Origin: Vibrio tubiashii
GTDB lineage: Bacteria > Pseudomonadota > Gammaproteobacteria > Enterobacterales > Vibrionaceae
Assembly: GCF_028551255.1 (NCBI RefSeq)
Contig: NZ_CP117030.1
Span: 1,116,001-1,180,000 of the forward strand
DNA: 64,000 bases
Direction: 5' to 3'
The notes beneath the pieces were generated by a model that worked only from the letters and a program-made list of their open reading frames with translations, had not been told where the DNA came from and made no database searches. Each line of letters opens with the position of its first letter. Positions within the stretch are counted from its first letter, which is position 1. Positions 1 to 7,945 of the stretch are shown here, piece after piece. The position numbers were made by a program, and so were the translations under genes.

Positions 1-863
1 CGGTTCACGCCAAACAGGTAACTATCAATCACGATTTAGGACAGACGACCGTACAAGACAACCCCGAACGCGTTGTTGCTATTGGCGTTGGCATCATCGA
101 TATGCTCGACCATTTTGGTATCGAGCCTGTTGCCACTTCACAAGACTATTTACCCGACTACCTCAGTAAATATACCAATCCGCCTTATCATTCTGCGGGC
201 ACTTTGTTTGAACCCGATTTTGAAAACATCTACACAGTAAAGCCCGATGTCATTCTCATTGGCCCTCGAATCGCTGCCAAATACAAAGAGCTGTCAGAAA
301 TCGCGCCGACGATTGTTATCTCTCCGGCAGAAAGCGGGAGCTATTGGCAAAGCACCAAGCAGCAGTGGCGTAACCTAGCGCAGCTTTTTGATATTGAGGA
401 GAAAGTTGAATCAGAGATTGCGCTTCTCAACGATGAATTTAAATCCATCAAACAGCACAACACCGCAAACCCTGCAAAAGCATTAACCGTGATGAGTATC
501 GGAGGCAACATTACTGCGTTTTCTGAAAAATCACGCTTTGCTTCTATCTACGTTGATTTTGGTTTTTTACCCTCTGCAGAAGGCTTAAAACCGAAACGAC
601 ACGGCGATGCTATTTCGTTCGAGTTTATTAGTCAGAACAACCCAGAATACTTATTTGTCTTCGATTCCGACAAACTACGCAACAAGCTTTCAAGCCGTAC
701 GAAAGATGAGTTTAACAACGCGTTAGTCAATGGCACCAAAGCTTACCAAAATGGTCATATCAAGTTTGTCGATATGGATGCTTGGTATCTCTCATTGGGT
801 GGTGTGACCGCGACAAGGCGTATGATTAGCGACGTTAAAGACGTTTTGCATGAGAGTCATTAG
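1..863 (+). CDS. Siderophore ABC transporter periplasmic binding protein (5' end missing)
   Basis: The reading frame is open from base 3 to the stop at 863, so the gene starts before the window; the first in-window ATG at 102 is internal. The visible part begins just before a VVAIGVGIIDML stretch, which matches the early N-terminal lobe of class III (FhuD/FatB/CeuE-like) metal-siderophore binding proteins. The conserved VKPDVILIGPRIAAKY segment and a C-terminal SLGGVTATRRMI helix also fit. The expected role is to capture a ferric siderophore in the periplasm and pass it to an inner-membrane permease, which would lie upstream. The monooxygenase start follows the stop by 9 bases, so the two are probably co-transcribed. 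The ligand cannot be told from sequence. Confidence 0.85.
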   Translation, partial: VHAKQVTINHDLGQTTVQDNPERVVAIGVGIIDMLDHFGIEPVATSQDYLPDYLSKYTNPPYHSAGTLFEPDFENIYTVKPDVILIGPRIAAKYKELSEIAPTIVISPAESGSYWQSTKQQWRNLAQLFDIEEKVESEIALLNDEFKSIKQHNTANPAKALTVMSIGGNITAFSEKSRFASIYVDFGFLPSAEGLKPKRHGDAISFEFISQNNPEYLFVFDSDKLRNKLSSRTKDEFNNALVNGTKAYQNGHIKFVDMDAWYLSLGGVTATRRMISDVKDVLHESH

Positions 864-872
864 GAGCTAGCA

Positions 873-2174
873 ATGAAAGACTCTCACGAAATCTGTATCG
901 GCATGGCTCTGGCGATGAGTTGGCTAACTCGTTCAGCATGGAGACGCCAAGACAGCGGCGTCGAACACATTTTCGACATTGATCAATATATCGCTCTCGC
1001 CCAACGAGCTGAGCGAGCCAAACTCGATTTTATGTTCTCTCCAGATACCTTGTTTCTCGCCAAAGAAGCCGTTCAGTATGAAGCGGGGTTTTCTGGCTTC
1101 GACCCTACCCCTTTGATTGCTTCTGTGGCAAGTCATACCAAAAAAATTGGTCTTGTCTCTACTATCTCAACCACATTTACCCCGCCCTATATCGCCGCTC
1201 GGCAACTGCAATCACTGAGTTGGTTAAGCCAAGGTCGCGCAGGCTGGAACATAGTCACGGCGCTGGGAGGAAATGAAAACTTTGGATTGGGTGAGATGCC
1301 GACATCGCAGGAGCGCTATCATAAAGCGTCTGAATTTGTCGACGTTGTGACTAAACTATGGCAAAGCTATCCTTACGAATCCGTCAAAGCTGACAAAAAG
1401 ACAGGCCAGTTCGCAGACTTAACCTATATCGACAACATCGATCACCACGGTGAACATTTTTATGTGCAAGGCCCGCTGAATATTCCAAGTCATCCAACAG
1501 GTCGTATGCCTTTTTTCCAAGCGGGTGCCTCTGATTCAGGGCGCGATTTCGCCGCCAGAGTTGCCGATGTGATGTTTGCCGCCACCCCAGATATCGAAGC
1601 GGGGTTAGAGCTCAAACAAGACTTGGCTAAACGCTGTATTGCTCATGGTCGCCAACCACACCAACTCAAGGTATTACCCGGCGTTGCCCTCTACTTAGCA
1701 GATAGCAAAGAAGAGGCTTACCAGCTGTTTGAGTCTGCTCATAAAGATATTGATAAAGCGAGGTACTTTAGCTATCTGGAGAAAAATCTAGGTATCGACT
1801 TTTCCACTACCGACCTCGATGAAGTGATCCACTATGAGATGCTTCCCAAGGGGTTTACTGCAGCCAGTCAAACGCATGCTAATCTACTGACCCGTTATAT
1901 AAAGCGCGAATCTCCTACCCTCAAGACGCTACTTTCTCGCCCTGAAGTCATTGGAGCTTCCCATTGGCTTATTGTCGGGACGGTAGAAGAGGCGTTTAAC
2001 GAGATCGTCGAGAGAATTAAACTAGGCGCTGCGGACGGGATAATTGCGGTGCCCGCTGGCTCTATTCACAGTGTAGAGTTGTTCTTTGACCACTTGATTC
2101 CCAAACTGCAGTCTAAGGGATGGTTCAAGTCAGAGTACAAGGGCAATACTTTGGCGGAGCATATACAGAGCTAA
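873..2174 (+). CDS. LLM-class flavin-dependent monooxygenase (NtaA/SnaA/DszA-type)
   Basis: 433 aa, the usual length for the NtaA/SnaA/DszA/MoxC branch of bacterial luciferase-like monooxygenases. Visible family features are FDPTPLIASVASHTKKIGL, the GRAGWNIVTA motif near residue 125 and the RYHKASEF segment after it, and HPTGRMPFFQAGASDSGRDFAA near 210, all parts of the flavin-binding TIM barrel. These enzymes use reduced FMN from a partner reductase to oxidise small organic substrates. A GGAGCTAGCA ribosome-binding site lies directly before the ATG, and the gene is 9 bases behind the siderophore binding protein. That context suggests a part in handling an imported siderophore or iron chelate, but this is inference. 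No flavin reductase is visible nearby. Confidence 0.85.
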   Translation: MKDSHEICIGMALAMSWLTRSAWRRQDSGVEHIFDIDQYIALAQRAERAKLDFMFSPDTLFLAKEAVQYEAGFSGFDPTPLIASVASHTKKIGLVSTISTTFTPPYIAARQLQSLSWLSQGRAGWNIVTALGGNENFGLGEMPTSQERYHKASEFVDVVTKLWQSYPYESVKADKKTGQFADLTYIDNIDHHGEHFYVQGPLNIPSHPTGRMPFFQAGASDSGRDFAARVADVMFAATPDIEAGLELKQDLAKRCIAHGRQPHQLKVLPGVALYLADSKEEAYQLFESAHKDIDKARYFSYLEKNLGIDFSTTDLDEVIHYEMLPKGFTAASQTHANLLTRYIKRESPTLKTLLSRPEVIGASHWLIVGTVEEAFNEIVERIKLGAADGIIAVPAGSIHSVELFFDHLIPKLQSKGWFKSEYKGNTLAEHIQS

Positions 2175-2196
2175 GAAAACAAGAAATGGTAGCACG

Positions 2197-3642
2197 CTAC
2201 CATTTCTTCATTAGGCGTCCGACTAGGTTAGGATGATACGCCCAACTATGGTCAAACATCGCCATCAACTCTGGGTTACCATACTTCGACAAGCTAATGG
2301 CATGAAAACGGTTTTTACGCGCTTTTAACTCGTCCACTTTTGCGATCATTTCATCTGACTGCTTAGGTGCAATAAAGTCAGAAATCACCACTAGATCCGC
2401 ATTCTTGTATTTATCACCACACATCAAGTCAATTGACTTCATGATCACGGGGCCTATATCTGTACCACCGTGGAAGTTGTAGCTTAAGAAATCACTCGCT
2501 TCGCGCAATCCGTCTTGCTTAGTCAGTTCATAAGTAATCTGTTCCGTTGAGAACAGCATAACGTAACAGTCACGGTCTTCGGCCAGAGCAATCTGCATTA
2601 GCGCATAAGCCATCGCCTTGGCACACTGCTCTGGAAAGCCGGTCATAGAACCAGATGCGTCGACACAAATAATGAAAGGTCCCTTTTCAACCTCTGCATC
2701 TTGGTTATCTGGCTGCTGAGCACGAACCTTACGTAAGGTTCTCGATTTACCCTGCATGCGATAGTTCATTAACCGCTTATCGACGAGGTGTTTATAGAAC
2801 ACCACCTCAAGTTCAGGGTATGCCAAAAACATGGTTTCGTTCGGTAGTAGCTTATTCAGGTCGTCGCTTTCATGAATACCGACAATATCGTCGGTCGCTT
2901 CATCGGCCTTTTCTTCGACCATTTGCGGCTCTTCAACAGGTGCACGATTAAGATCAGGATCGTTCACTTGGCTCGCCATTCGACCGAGCTTTTCACTGAT
3001 CTCTTGCAGCCCTTTGTTTTTCTTTAAAAACTCTGCATGGCGCTTCATAACCGTTAGATCAGATTGACTCAATTTCGCTGAAGCCATATCCCACAGACGG
3101 CCAACACTGCCTTCGTCACCTTCTTCTGTCACTCTATCCATGCTCTTCATGGTTTCCATGCGCTGATAGAGATCTTTAAGAAGCTTTTCTTTGTTGGCTT
3201 CAAGTTCAGAAACCTGCGCTTGTCGAATCGCATCAGACAGGCTTTGATACCATTGGTCACAGAAGTAATGCGGGAACATTGGGTTGCTCAACCCTTTGTT
3301 CTTTTCTAGCAGTCGACGCGCTTGTAGGTAAAAAGCAGAGTGCCACTCTAGTTTTTTCAGAACTTCCGGAATTTCTTTGAAGAATCGCGCTTCATCCCAG
3401 TGGATCACCTCTTGATACAGAGCGAGCTCTTGCTGAAAACGCTCTGTTTCACATACTTTGGTGATACGCTTTTTCACACTGCCGCGCCATTTAAGCAGAT
3501 GGTTTTTCACCGAGGTTTTTACCCCTCGGTTTTCTGCCATCGCCATTACTTGCGAGCGAGCCATTAGGTCATTCACTGCTGTATCAATGATTCCTGATTC
3601 AGCAATGGCTAGCGCTAAGTTTAAACCGTCTGCTCCTAACAT
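2197..3642 (-). CDS. viaA: ViaA, von Willebrand factor A partner of RavA
   Basis: 481 aa, close to the 483 aa of E. coli ViaA. The C-terminal third is a VWA domain with the metal-ion (MIDAS) motif DASGSMTG at residues 328-335 and a second motif around FHGGTDIGP. The N-terminal two thirds are helical, as in the family. ViaA stimulates the ATPase activity of RavA, and the pair has been linked to respiratory-complex assembly and aminoglycoside sensitivity in E. coli. The gene starts 9 bases downstream of the ravA stop, so they form an operon. No lysine decarboxylase (LdcI/CadA), the other known RavA partner, is in the window. Confidence 0.95.
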   Translation of the reverse strand: MLGADGLNLALAIAESGIIDTAVNDLMARSQVMAMAENRGVKTSVKNHLLKWRGSVKKRITKVCETERFQQELALYQEVIHWDEARFFKEIPEVLKKLEWHSAFYLQARRLLEKNKGLSNPMFPHYFCDQWYQSLSDAIRQAQVSELEANKEKLLKDLYQRMETMKSMDRVTEEGDEGSVGRLWDMASAKLSQSDLTVMKRHAEFLKKNKGLQEISEKLGRMASQVNDPDLNRAPVEEPQMVEEKADEATDDIVGIHESDDLNKLLPNETMFLAYPELEVVFYKHLVDKRLMNYRMQGKSRTLRKVRAQQPDNQDAEVEKGPFIICVDASGSMTGFPEQCAKAMAYALMQIALAEDRDCYVMLFSTEQITYELTKQDGLREASDFLSYNFHGGTDIGPVIMKSIDLMCGDKYKNADLVVISDFIAPKQSDEMIAKVDELKARKNRFHAISLSKYGNPELMAMFDHSWAYHPNLVGRLMKKW

Positions 3643-3651
3643 ATTGGCCCC

Positions 3652-5319
3652 TTAAGAGAAGAACTCGTCTAAGTGCTTAAAGCGGAAAACCGTACGTTCG
3701 CATTCGGTTTTGGTCGATTCCAACACATGCTGAAGGTTCTGCAAGCTCGCTTCCATCGCTCTCGGCAGTTCTTGCTCAATGAAGCCGTGCGGTAAGGCGC
3801 CGTGGAAATCAGAGCGAACTTTACGCAAGTGATGCTCAGCAAGTTCTAGCTGCGCCATTGCTTGCTCTGATTTGGTAAACCACTCTTGGAATAGCGACGC
3901 GTCTAAACCTTTTTCAGTCACGATAGACACCAGCACACCACGATTAGCAATATCTTTGATCACGAGATTGTTAGCAGCATCGACATCGAACCTAAAGCGG
4001 CACATGTTGGTGTTTTGGTTAACGTAACCATAAACGTCACCATGCCCCTCTTTGATGACACGCTCCAACTCATTCTTAGGAACGTATACCCAACGGCTAT
4101 CGCCCTTCTCTGATTCAGTGACAGACATATTGCTTTGCAGCAGGACAAGTTTCACAAGATCAAACGTACTGCCGACCTTGTAGCTTTTCGCATCAGAGAT
4201 GTCGTAACTATTGATTTGCTGCTTTTTCAAAAGCCCCGTCGTAGACTCCATCGACAGCATCACACTCAGTTCAGATTCGAGTTCATCCTGAATGTCACTT
4301 AACTCTTCACGGCAGAGAGTGATTTGCTGTTCTACATCTTGCTGATCAAACGCATGGTTGAGAGCAAACTGCTTAATCACGCTACGAACCACGTCGCGTG
4401 ACTCTGGGCTGTTCCACAAGCAATCTTGCAGTAACAAAAGATCAAGCGGATTGATGGAATCACGACCATTAAAATAGGCGCTCGCTTTAAGCAACTTCAC
4501 TGCCTTCTTCCATCGGCGGTCAGAGACATACATATCGCTGTCTTCTGCTTCAACACCACTGGCTGCCGTGGCAGCGCTCTCTAGCAGACTCTTCAGCTCG
4601 TACAACTTTTCAAAGACTTCATCAGACAGTTCAAGCTGTTCGATTTCAGATTGCCACTGATGGTACTCTTCATCTGTGATCGCCAAGCCTTCTGGAATCT
4701 TGGCTTCTTGCGCAGTACCCACCGTCAGCATAGATTTGAAGTTCTGCTTATTTTGAATTCGGTTGACGAACACACGCACCAACATACGGTCATATAAGGC
4801 TTCTAGGCCACTATCTTCATCTGGCAGTTCGTTAGATGCAGAGACCAGCAGCCTCATTGGTACACGTTCAATATCGCTACCGTTTTTAAACGTCTTTTCG
4901 TTAACAACCGTTAACAGCGTATTAAGAATTGCTGGACCTGCTTTCCAGATCTCATCAAGAAAAACTACTTGCGCCGTTGGCAAGTAGCCCTCTGTTAAAC
5001 GTACATAGCGACCATTATCTTTGAGTTCTTGAATGCTAAGCGGACCAAACACTTCTTCTGGAGTAGAGAAGCGGGTCATTAAATATTCAAAGTAAGAGGA
5101 GTTATCAAAAGCTTGGATAAGGCGCTTTGCAATAAGGCTTTTTGCGATCCCCGGAGGGCCTAATAAGAAAACACTTTCACCCGCCAAAGCTGCGAGTAAA
5201 CAAAGTTTGATGGTTTCTTCACGCTCATAGACACCGTCAGATAAGGCTTGCGCCAATTTATTGATTCGTTCTGAGAGCAACGCTTTTTGTGAGTGAGACA
5301 CTCGATTTGGGCTAATCAT
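3652..5319 (-). CDS. ravA: RavA, MoxR-family AAA+ ATPase
   Basis: 555 aa MoxR-family AAA+ protein. Walker A is GPPGIAKS at residues 54-61, Walker B is VVFLDE around 118-123, and the sensor region reads [23 protein letters not shown]. The C-terminal part (about 340-555) is the discontinuous triple-helical plus LARA-type region specific to RavA. It is longer than the E. coli protein (498 aa), with the extra length in the C-terminal half. It is the first gene of ravA-viaA and reads away from the NUDIX gene across a 274-base divergent intergenic region (5320-5593), in which I see no further feature. Confidence 0.95.
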   Translation of the reverse strand: MISPNRVSHSQKALLSERINKLAQALSDGVYEREETIKLCLLAALAGESVFLLGPPGIAKSLIAKRLIQAFDNSSYFEYLMTRFSTPEEVFGPLSIQELKDNGRYVRLTEGYLPTAQVVFLDEIWKAGPAILNTLLTVVNEKTFKNGSDIERVPMRLLVSASNELPDEDSGLEALYDRMLVRVFVNRIQNKQNFKSMLTVGTAQEAKIPEGLAITDEEYHQWQSEIEQLELSDEVFEKLYELKSLLESAATAASGVEAEDSDMYVSDRRWKKAVKLLKASAYFNGRDSINPLDLLLLQDCLWNSPESRDVVRSVIKQFALNHAFDQQDVEQQITLCREELSDIQDELESELSVMLSMESTTGLLKKQQINSYDISDAKSYKVGSTFDLVKLVLLQSNMSVTESEKGDSRWVYVPKNELERVIKEGHGDVYGYVNQNTNMCRFRFDVDAANNLVIKDIANRGVLVSIVTEKGLDASLFQEWFTKSEQAMAQLELAEHHLRKVRSDFHGALPHGFIEQELPRAMEASLQNLQHVLESTKTECERTVFRFKHLDEFFS

Positions 5320-5593
5320 TTCGCGCTCTCCTAAGGTTAACCTGATGGCATGTATGTATAATTTTATACATTTGTTATCACTCTGTTACAAGTGTAATTT
5401 GAAGTTTGGACAAATCTTTATATCAGATGCAGTTTTTGCGTAACTCGTTGAAAACAATGTTTGCACTTTTGAGAGTTCTATCACCTATAGCGTATGGGAT
5501 TTTGTGAGATATCGACGAGAATGCGCTTTATCTACGGGGAATGAGGCTGTAAGGTAACTCCTGTCTTAAGCTAGGACTAACAATAAGAATCAA

Positions 5594-6118
5594 ATGGAAA
5601 ACACAACTAAGACGATCCATTCATGGAAACGCATCTCTCTCATCGAAGAATCAATCCTCCTGCCCAACGGTAAAAAAATCGCGCATACGACGATATCTCA
5701 CCCTGGTGCAGCGGTGATTTTGCCTATTGATGAAAATGGTCACATCATTGTTATCAATCAATACCGCCCATCTCTTAAGAAGTGGTTATTGGAGCTACCA
5801 GCCGGAACATTGGAATCAGACGAGCCGATTGAGCTCTGCGCGCACCGAGAGCTTGAAGAAGAGACTGGTTACAGCGCTAAAAGCATGGTATCTCTAGGAC
5901 AAGTAACGCCTCTTGCGGGTTTTTGTGACGAAATCCAATATCTGTTCGTTGCAAAACAGTTAACCCAAACCAAACGTTACCAATGCGATGAAGATGAAGT
6001 CATCGACGTACTCTCATTATCAGTAGAACAACTCGAACAAAAAATCATTGATGGTGAGATCACCGATGCGAAAACTATCGCGTGTTTAAGCAAAGCAAAG
6101 CTGTGTGGATATATATAG
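5594..6118 (+). CDS. NUDIX hydrolase (ADP-ribose pyrophosphatase-like)
   Basis: 174 aa with a complete NUDIX box at residues 71-93: G-x5-E-x7-REL-x-EE-x-GY. It is preceded by the QYRPSLKKWLLELPAG segment that is typical of ADP-ribose and nucleotide-sugar pyrophosphatases. The metal-binding glutamates of the REL-EEE core are all present. The likely activity is hydrolysis of ADP-ribose or a related NDP-X to NMP and X-P; the precise substrate is not decidable. The stop is 11 bases before the aldolase start, so the two are probably in one operon. Confidence 0.88.
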   Translation: MENTTKTIHSWKRISLIEESILLPNGKKIAHTTISHPGAAVILPIDENGHIIVINQYRPSLKKWLLELPAGTLESDEPIELCAHRELEEETGYSAKSMVSLGQVTPLAGFCDEIQYLFVAKQLTQTKRYQCDEDEVIDVLSLSVEQLEQKIIDGEITDAKTIACLSKAKLCGYI

Positions 6119-6129
6119 GAGACAAGATT

Positions 6130-7137
6130 ATGGATTTTCGTTCAGATACGGTAACTAAGCCTACCGAGGCAATGCGCAAAGCAATGGCCGAAGCACTTGT
6201 AGGCGATGATGTGTATGGTGACGACCCAACCGTAAACGAACTAGAGCAATGGGCAGCCGAGCGACACGGATTTGAAGCGGCGCTCTTTACGACTTCTGGC
6301 ACTCAAGCTAACTTGCTCGGTCTTATGGCTCACTGTGAACGCGGCGATGAATATCTATGTGGTCAACAAGCCCACAACTATAAGTACGAAGCTGGAGGCG
6401 CTGCGGTGTTAGGCTCAATCCAGCCTCAACCGATCGAGAATAACCCAGATGGCACGTTAGATTTTGCGAAACTCAAAGCAGCCATTAAGCCTGACGATTC
6501 ACACTTTGCCCGCACTAAGTTATTAAGCTTAGAAAACACCATTAATGGCAAGGTGCTACCACTCTCGTACTTGGCAGAAGCAAGAGAATTCGTCAATCAA
6601 CATAACTTGTCACTTCACCTAGATGGCGCTCGCGTTTATAACGCCGCCGTCGCGCTTGATGTAGACGTCAAAGAGATTGCTCAGCACTTCGATTCGATGA
6701 CGATTTGTTTATCAAAAGGTTTGTGTGCGCCTATCGGCTCTCTCCTTCTTGGTAGCAAAGCCTTTATCGCCAAAGCTCGCAGGCTACGTAAAATGGTAGG
6801 TGGCGGTATGCGCCAAGCTGGCATTTTGGCAGCAGCAGGTAAACTGGCATTGACTGAACAAGTCACGCAACTGAATGTTGATCATCAAAATGCGAAGAAG
6901 TTAGCACTAGGACTAAGCGAATTAGACGGATTCCATGTCAACCCTGATTTCGTTCAAACTAATATCGTCTTTGCTAAATTGGATGACAGTATCCAAATCA
7001 ACAAGATTGCGGAACAGTTAGCTGAGGATGGAATCACTGTATCACCGGGTAACCCGATTCGTTTCGTGACGCACAAAGACGTTTCAAGCGCTGATATCGA
7101 CCTATTACTGAGTAAACTTGCGCAATACATCAAATAA
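6130..7137 (+). CDS. ltaE: Low-specificity L-(allo-)threonine aldolase
   Basis: 335 aa PLP enzyme of the beta-eliminating-lyase family, matching E. coli LtaE (333 aa). It opens with the family signature MDFRSDTVTKPTEAMR; the PLP lysine is K196 in LSKGLCAPIGSLL, and HLDGAR (D165) supplies the PLP-binding aspartate. The frame is open further upstream to 6082, but the start at 6130 is preferred: it has TAGGAGA at the right distance and gives the family N-terminus. It cleaves L-allo-threonine or L-threonine to glycine and acetaldehyde. It is co-oriented with the NUDIX gene just upstream and ends at a strong terminator. Confidence 0.93.
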   Translation: MDFRSDTVTKPTEAMRKAMAEALVGDDVYGDDPTVNELEQWAAERHGFEAALFTTSGTQANLLGLMAHCERGDEYLCGQQAHNYKYEAGGAAVLGSIQPQPIENNPDGTLDFAKLKAAIKPDDSHFARTKLLSLENTINGKVLPLSYLAEAREFVNQHNLSLHLDGARVYNAAVALDVDVKEIAQHFDSMTICLSKGLCAPIGSLLLGSKAFIAKARRLRKMVGGGMRQAGILAAAGKLALTEQVTQLNVDHQNAKKLALGLSELDGFHVNPDFVQTNIVFAKLDDSIQINKIAEQLAEDGITVSPGNPIRFVTHKDVSSADIDLLLSKLAQYIK

Positions 7138-7146
7138 TCTCACTTG

Positions 7147-7177
7147 AGCTTCCCCCTAGGGGAAGCTTTATTCTTTT
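7147..7177 (+). terminator. Intrinsic terminator after ltaE
   Basis: A 9-bp perfect stem (AGCTTCCCC / GGGGAAGCT) with a 3-base loop is followed by the T-rich run TTATTCTTTT. It lies 10 bases after the ltaE stop and before the cytochrome gene. Confidence 0.8.
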
Positions 7178-7205
7178 GCGTAGTCATATTGTTCGAGATG
7201 TATCT

Positions 7206-7514
7206 ATGAAACGCACCCTTCTGCTGCTATTAGCTCTCCCTTATGTCGCATTAGCAAACAACGATTTCGGCAATCCTGAACTTGGAAAAGTCAAAGCACC
7301 AAGTTGCGTGTTTTGCCATGGTTCTGATGGCATTGCACCCAACCCTGCTTATCCGCATCTAAAAGGCCAAAATGCCCAATATCTGTATCAATCCATGAAA
7401 GATTATCAAGATGGTAATCGCAAAGGCGCGTTAGCAGATATGATGAAAGCGCAGCTTTCTCGCCTCAATGACCAAGATCTCAAAGATATTGCCGCCTATT
7501 TTGCTAGTCAGTAG
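7206..7514 (+). CDS. Small periplasmic c-type cytochrome
   Basis: 102 aa from the ATG at 7206; the frame also opens at 7176, but 7206 gives a clean signal peptide (MKRTLLLLLALPYVALA). One haem-attachment motif CVFCH lies at about residue 35, and a downstream methionine (MMKAQLSRL region) could be the sixth haem ligand. The pattern SPACAxCHG-like with DGIAPNPAYPHLKGQ and DIAAYFASQ is that of single-domain cytochrome c553/c5 or half of a cytochrome c4. It should be a periplasmic electron carrier. It stands alone between a terminator and a repeat element, so its partner is not indicated. Confidence 0.88.
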   Translation: MKRTLLLLLALPYVALANNDFGNPELGKVKAPSCVFCHGSDGIAPNPAYPHLKGQNAQYLYQSMKDYQDGNRKGALADMMKAQLSRLNDQDLKDIAAYFASQ

Positions 7515-7645
7515 TACAAGCTATAAAGTCGAATAATGATGAACATCACGATTATTGATACGTTATAACATTACCAAACGATATCATTCGCATTATTGCA
7601 TGTAAGATAAGATGAATTTCATATAAATCCTATAATTGTAAGCTT

Positions 7646-7912
7646 AGGGCGTGTTGACCTTTCGCGGTTAAATTTTGTTCGAGATAAAAGCGTTTTAATC
7701 GCGGCGAGAGGTTTGTCGCCTAGTCATTCTAAGCAAAACACCTCTCAACAAAGAGTAAAACGCTTTTAGCCGAACCCTTCGGGCAGCGTTTGTGGCTCAT
7801 TTCTGCTGCGTTATCGGCTTATCAGGTAGAGCAACTACGATTCAAAGCCTCTGCCTTGCATAAACAACCCACAAACTGCTGCAAAAATCAGCTCGAAAGG
7901 TCAACACGCCCT
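7646..7912. mobile_element. MITE-like element with 19-bp terminal inverted repeats
   Basis: A 267-base non-coding block bounded by perfect 19-bp inverted repeats, AGGGCGTGTTGACCTTTCG at 7646-7664 and its complement at 7894-7912. Inside is a second inverted pair (AAAAGCGTTTTA near 7686 with TAAAACGCTTTT near 7755). It has no ORF of its own, fills most of the 431-base gap between the cytochrome and nadN, and no perfect target duplication is visible (GCTT occurs near both ends). The form is that of a non-autonomous element mobilised by a transposase elsewhere. I recall the end sequence as recurrent in Vibrio genomes but could not check this. Confidence 0.7.
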
Positions 7913-7945
7913 TGCTTCTCATGCACTCATTTATAGGGACGAACA

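Noticed and set aside
6082..6129. 16-codon upstream extension of ltaE overlapping the NUDIX gene
   Set aside because: The ATG at 6130 has AGGAGA and gives the conserved family N-terminus.
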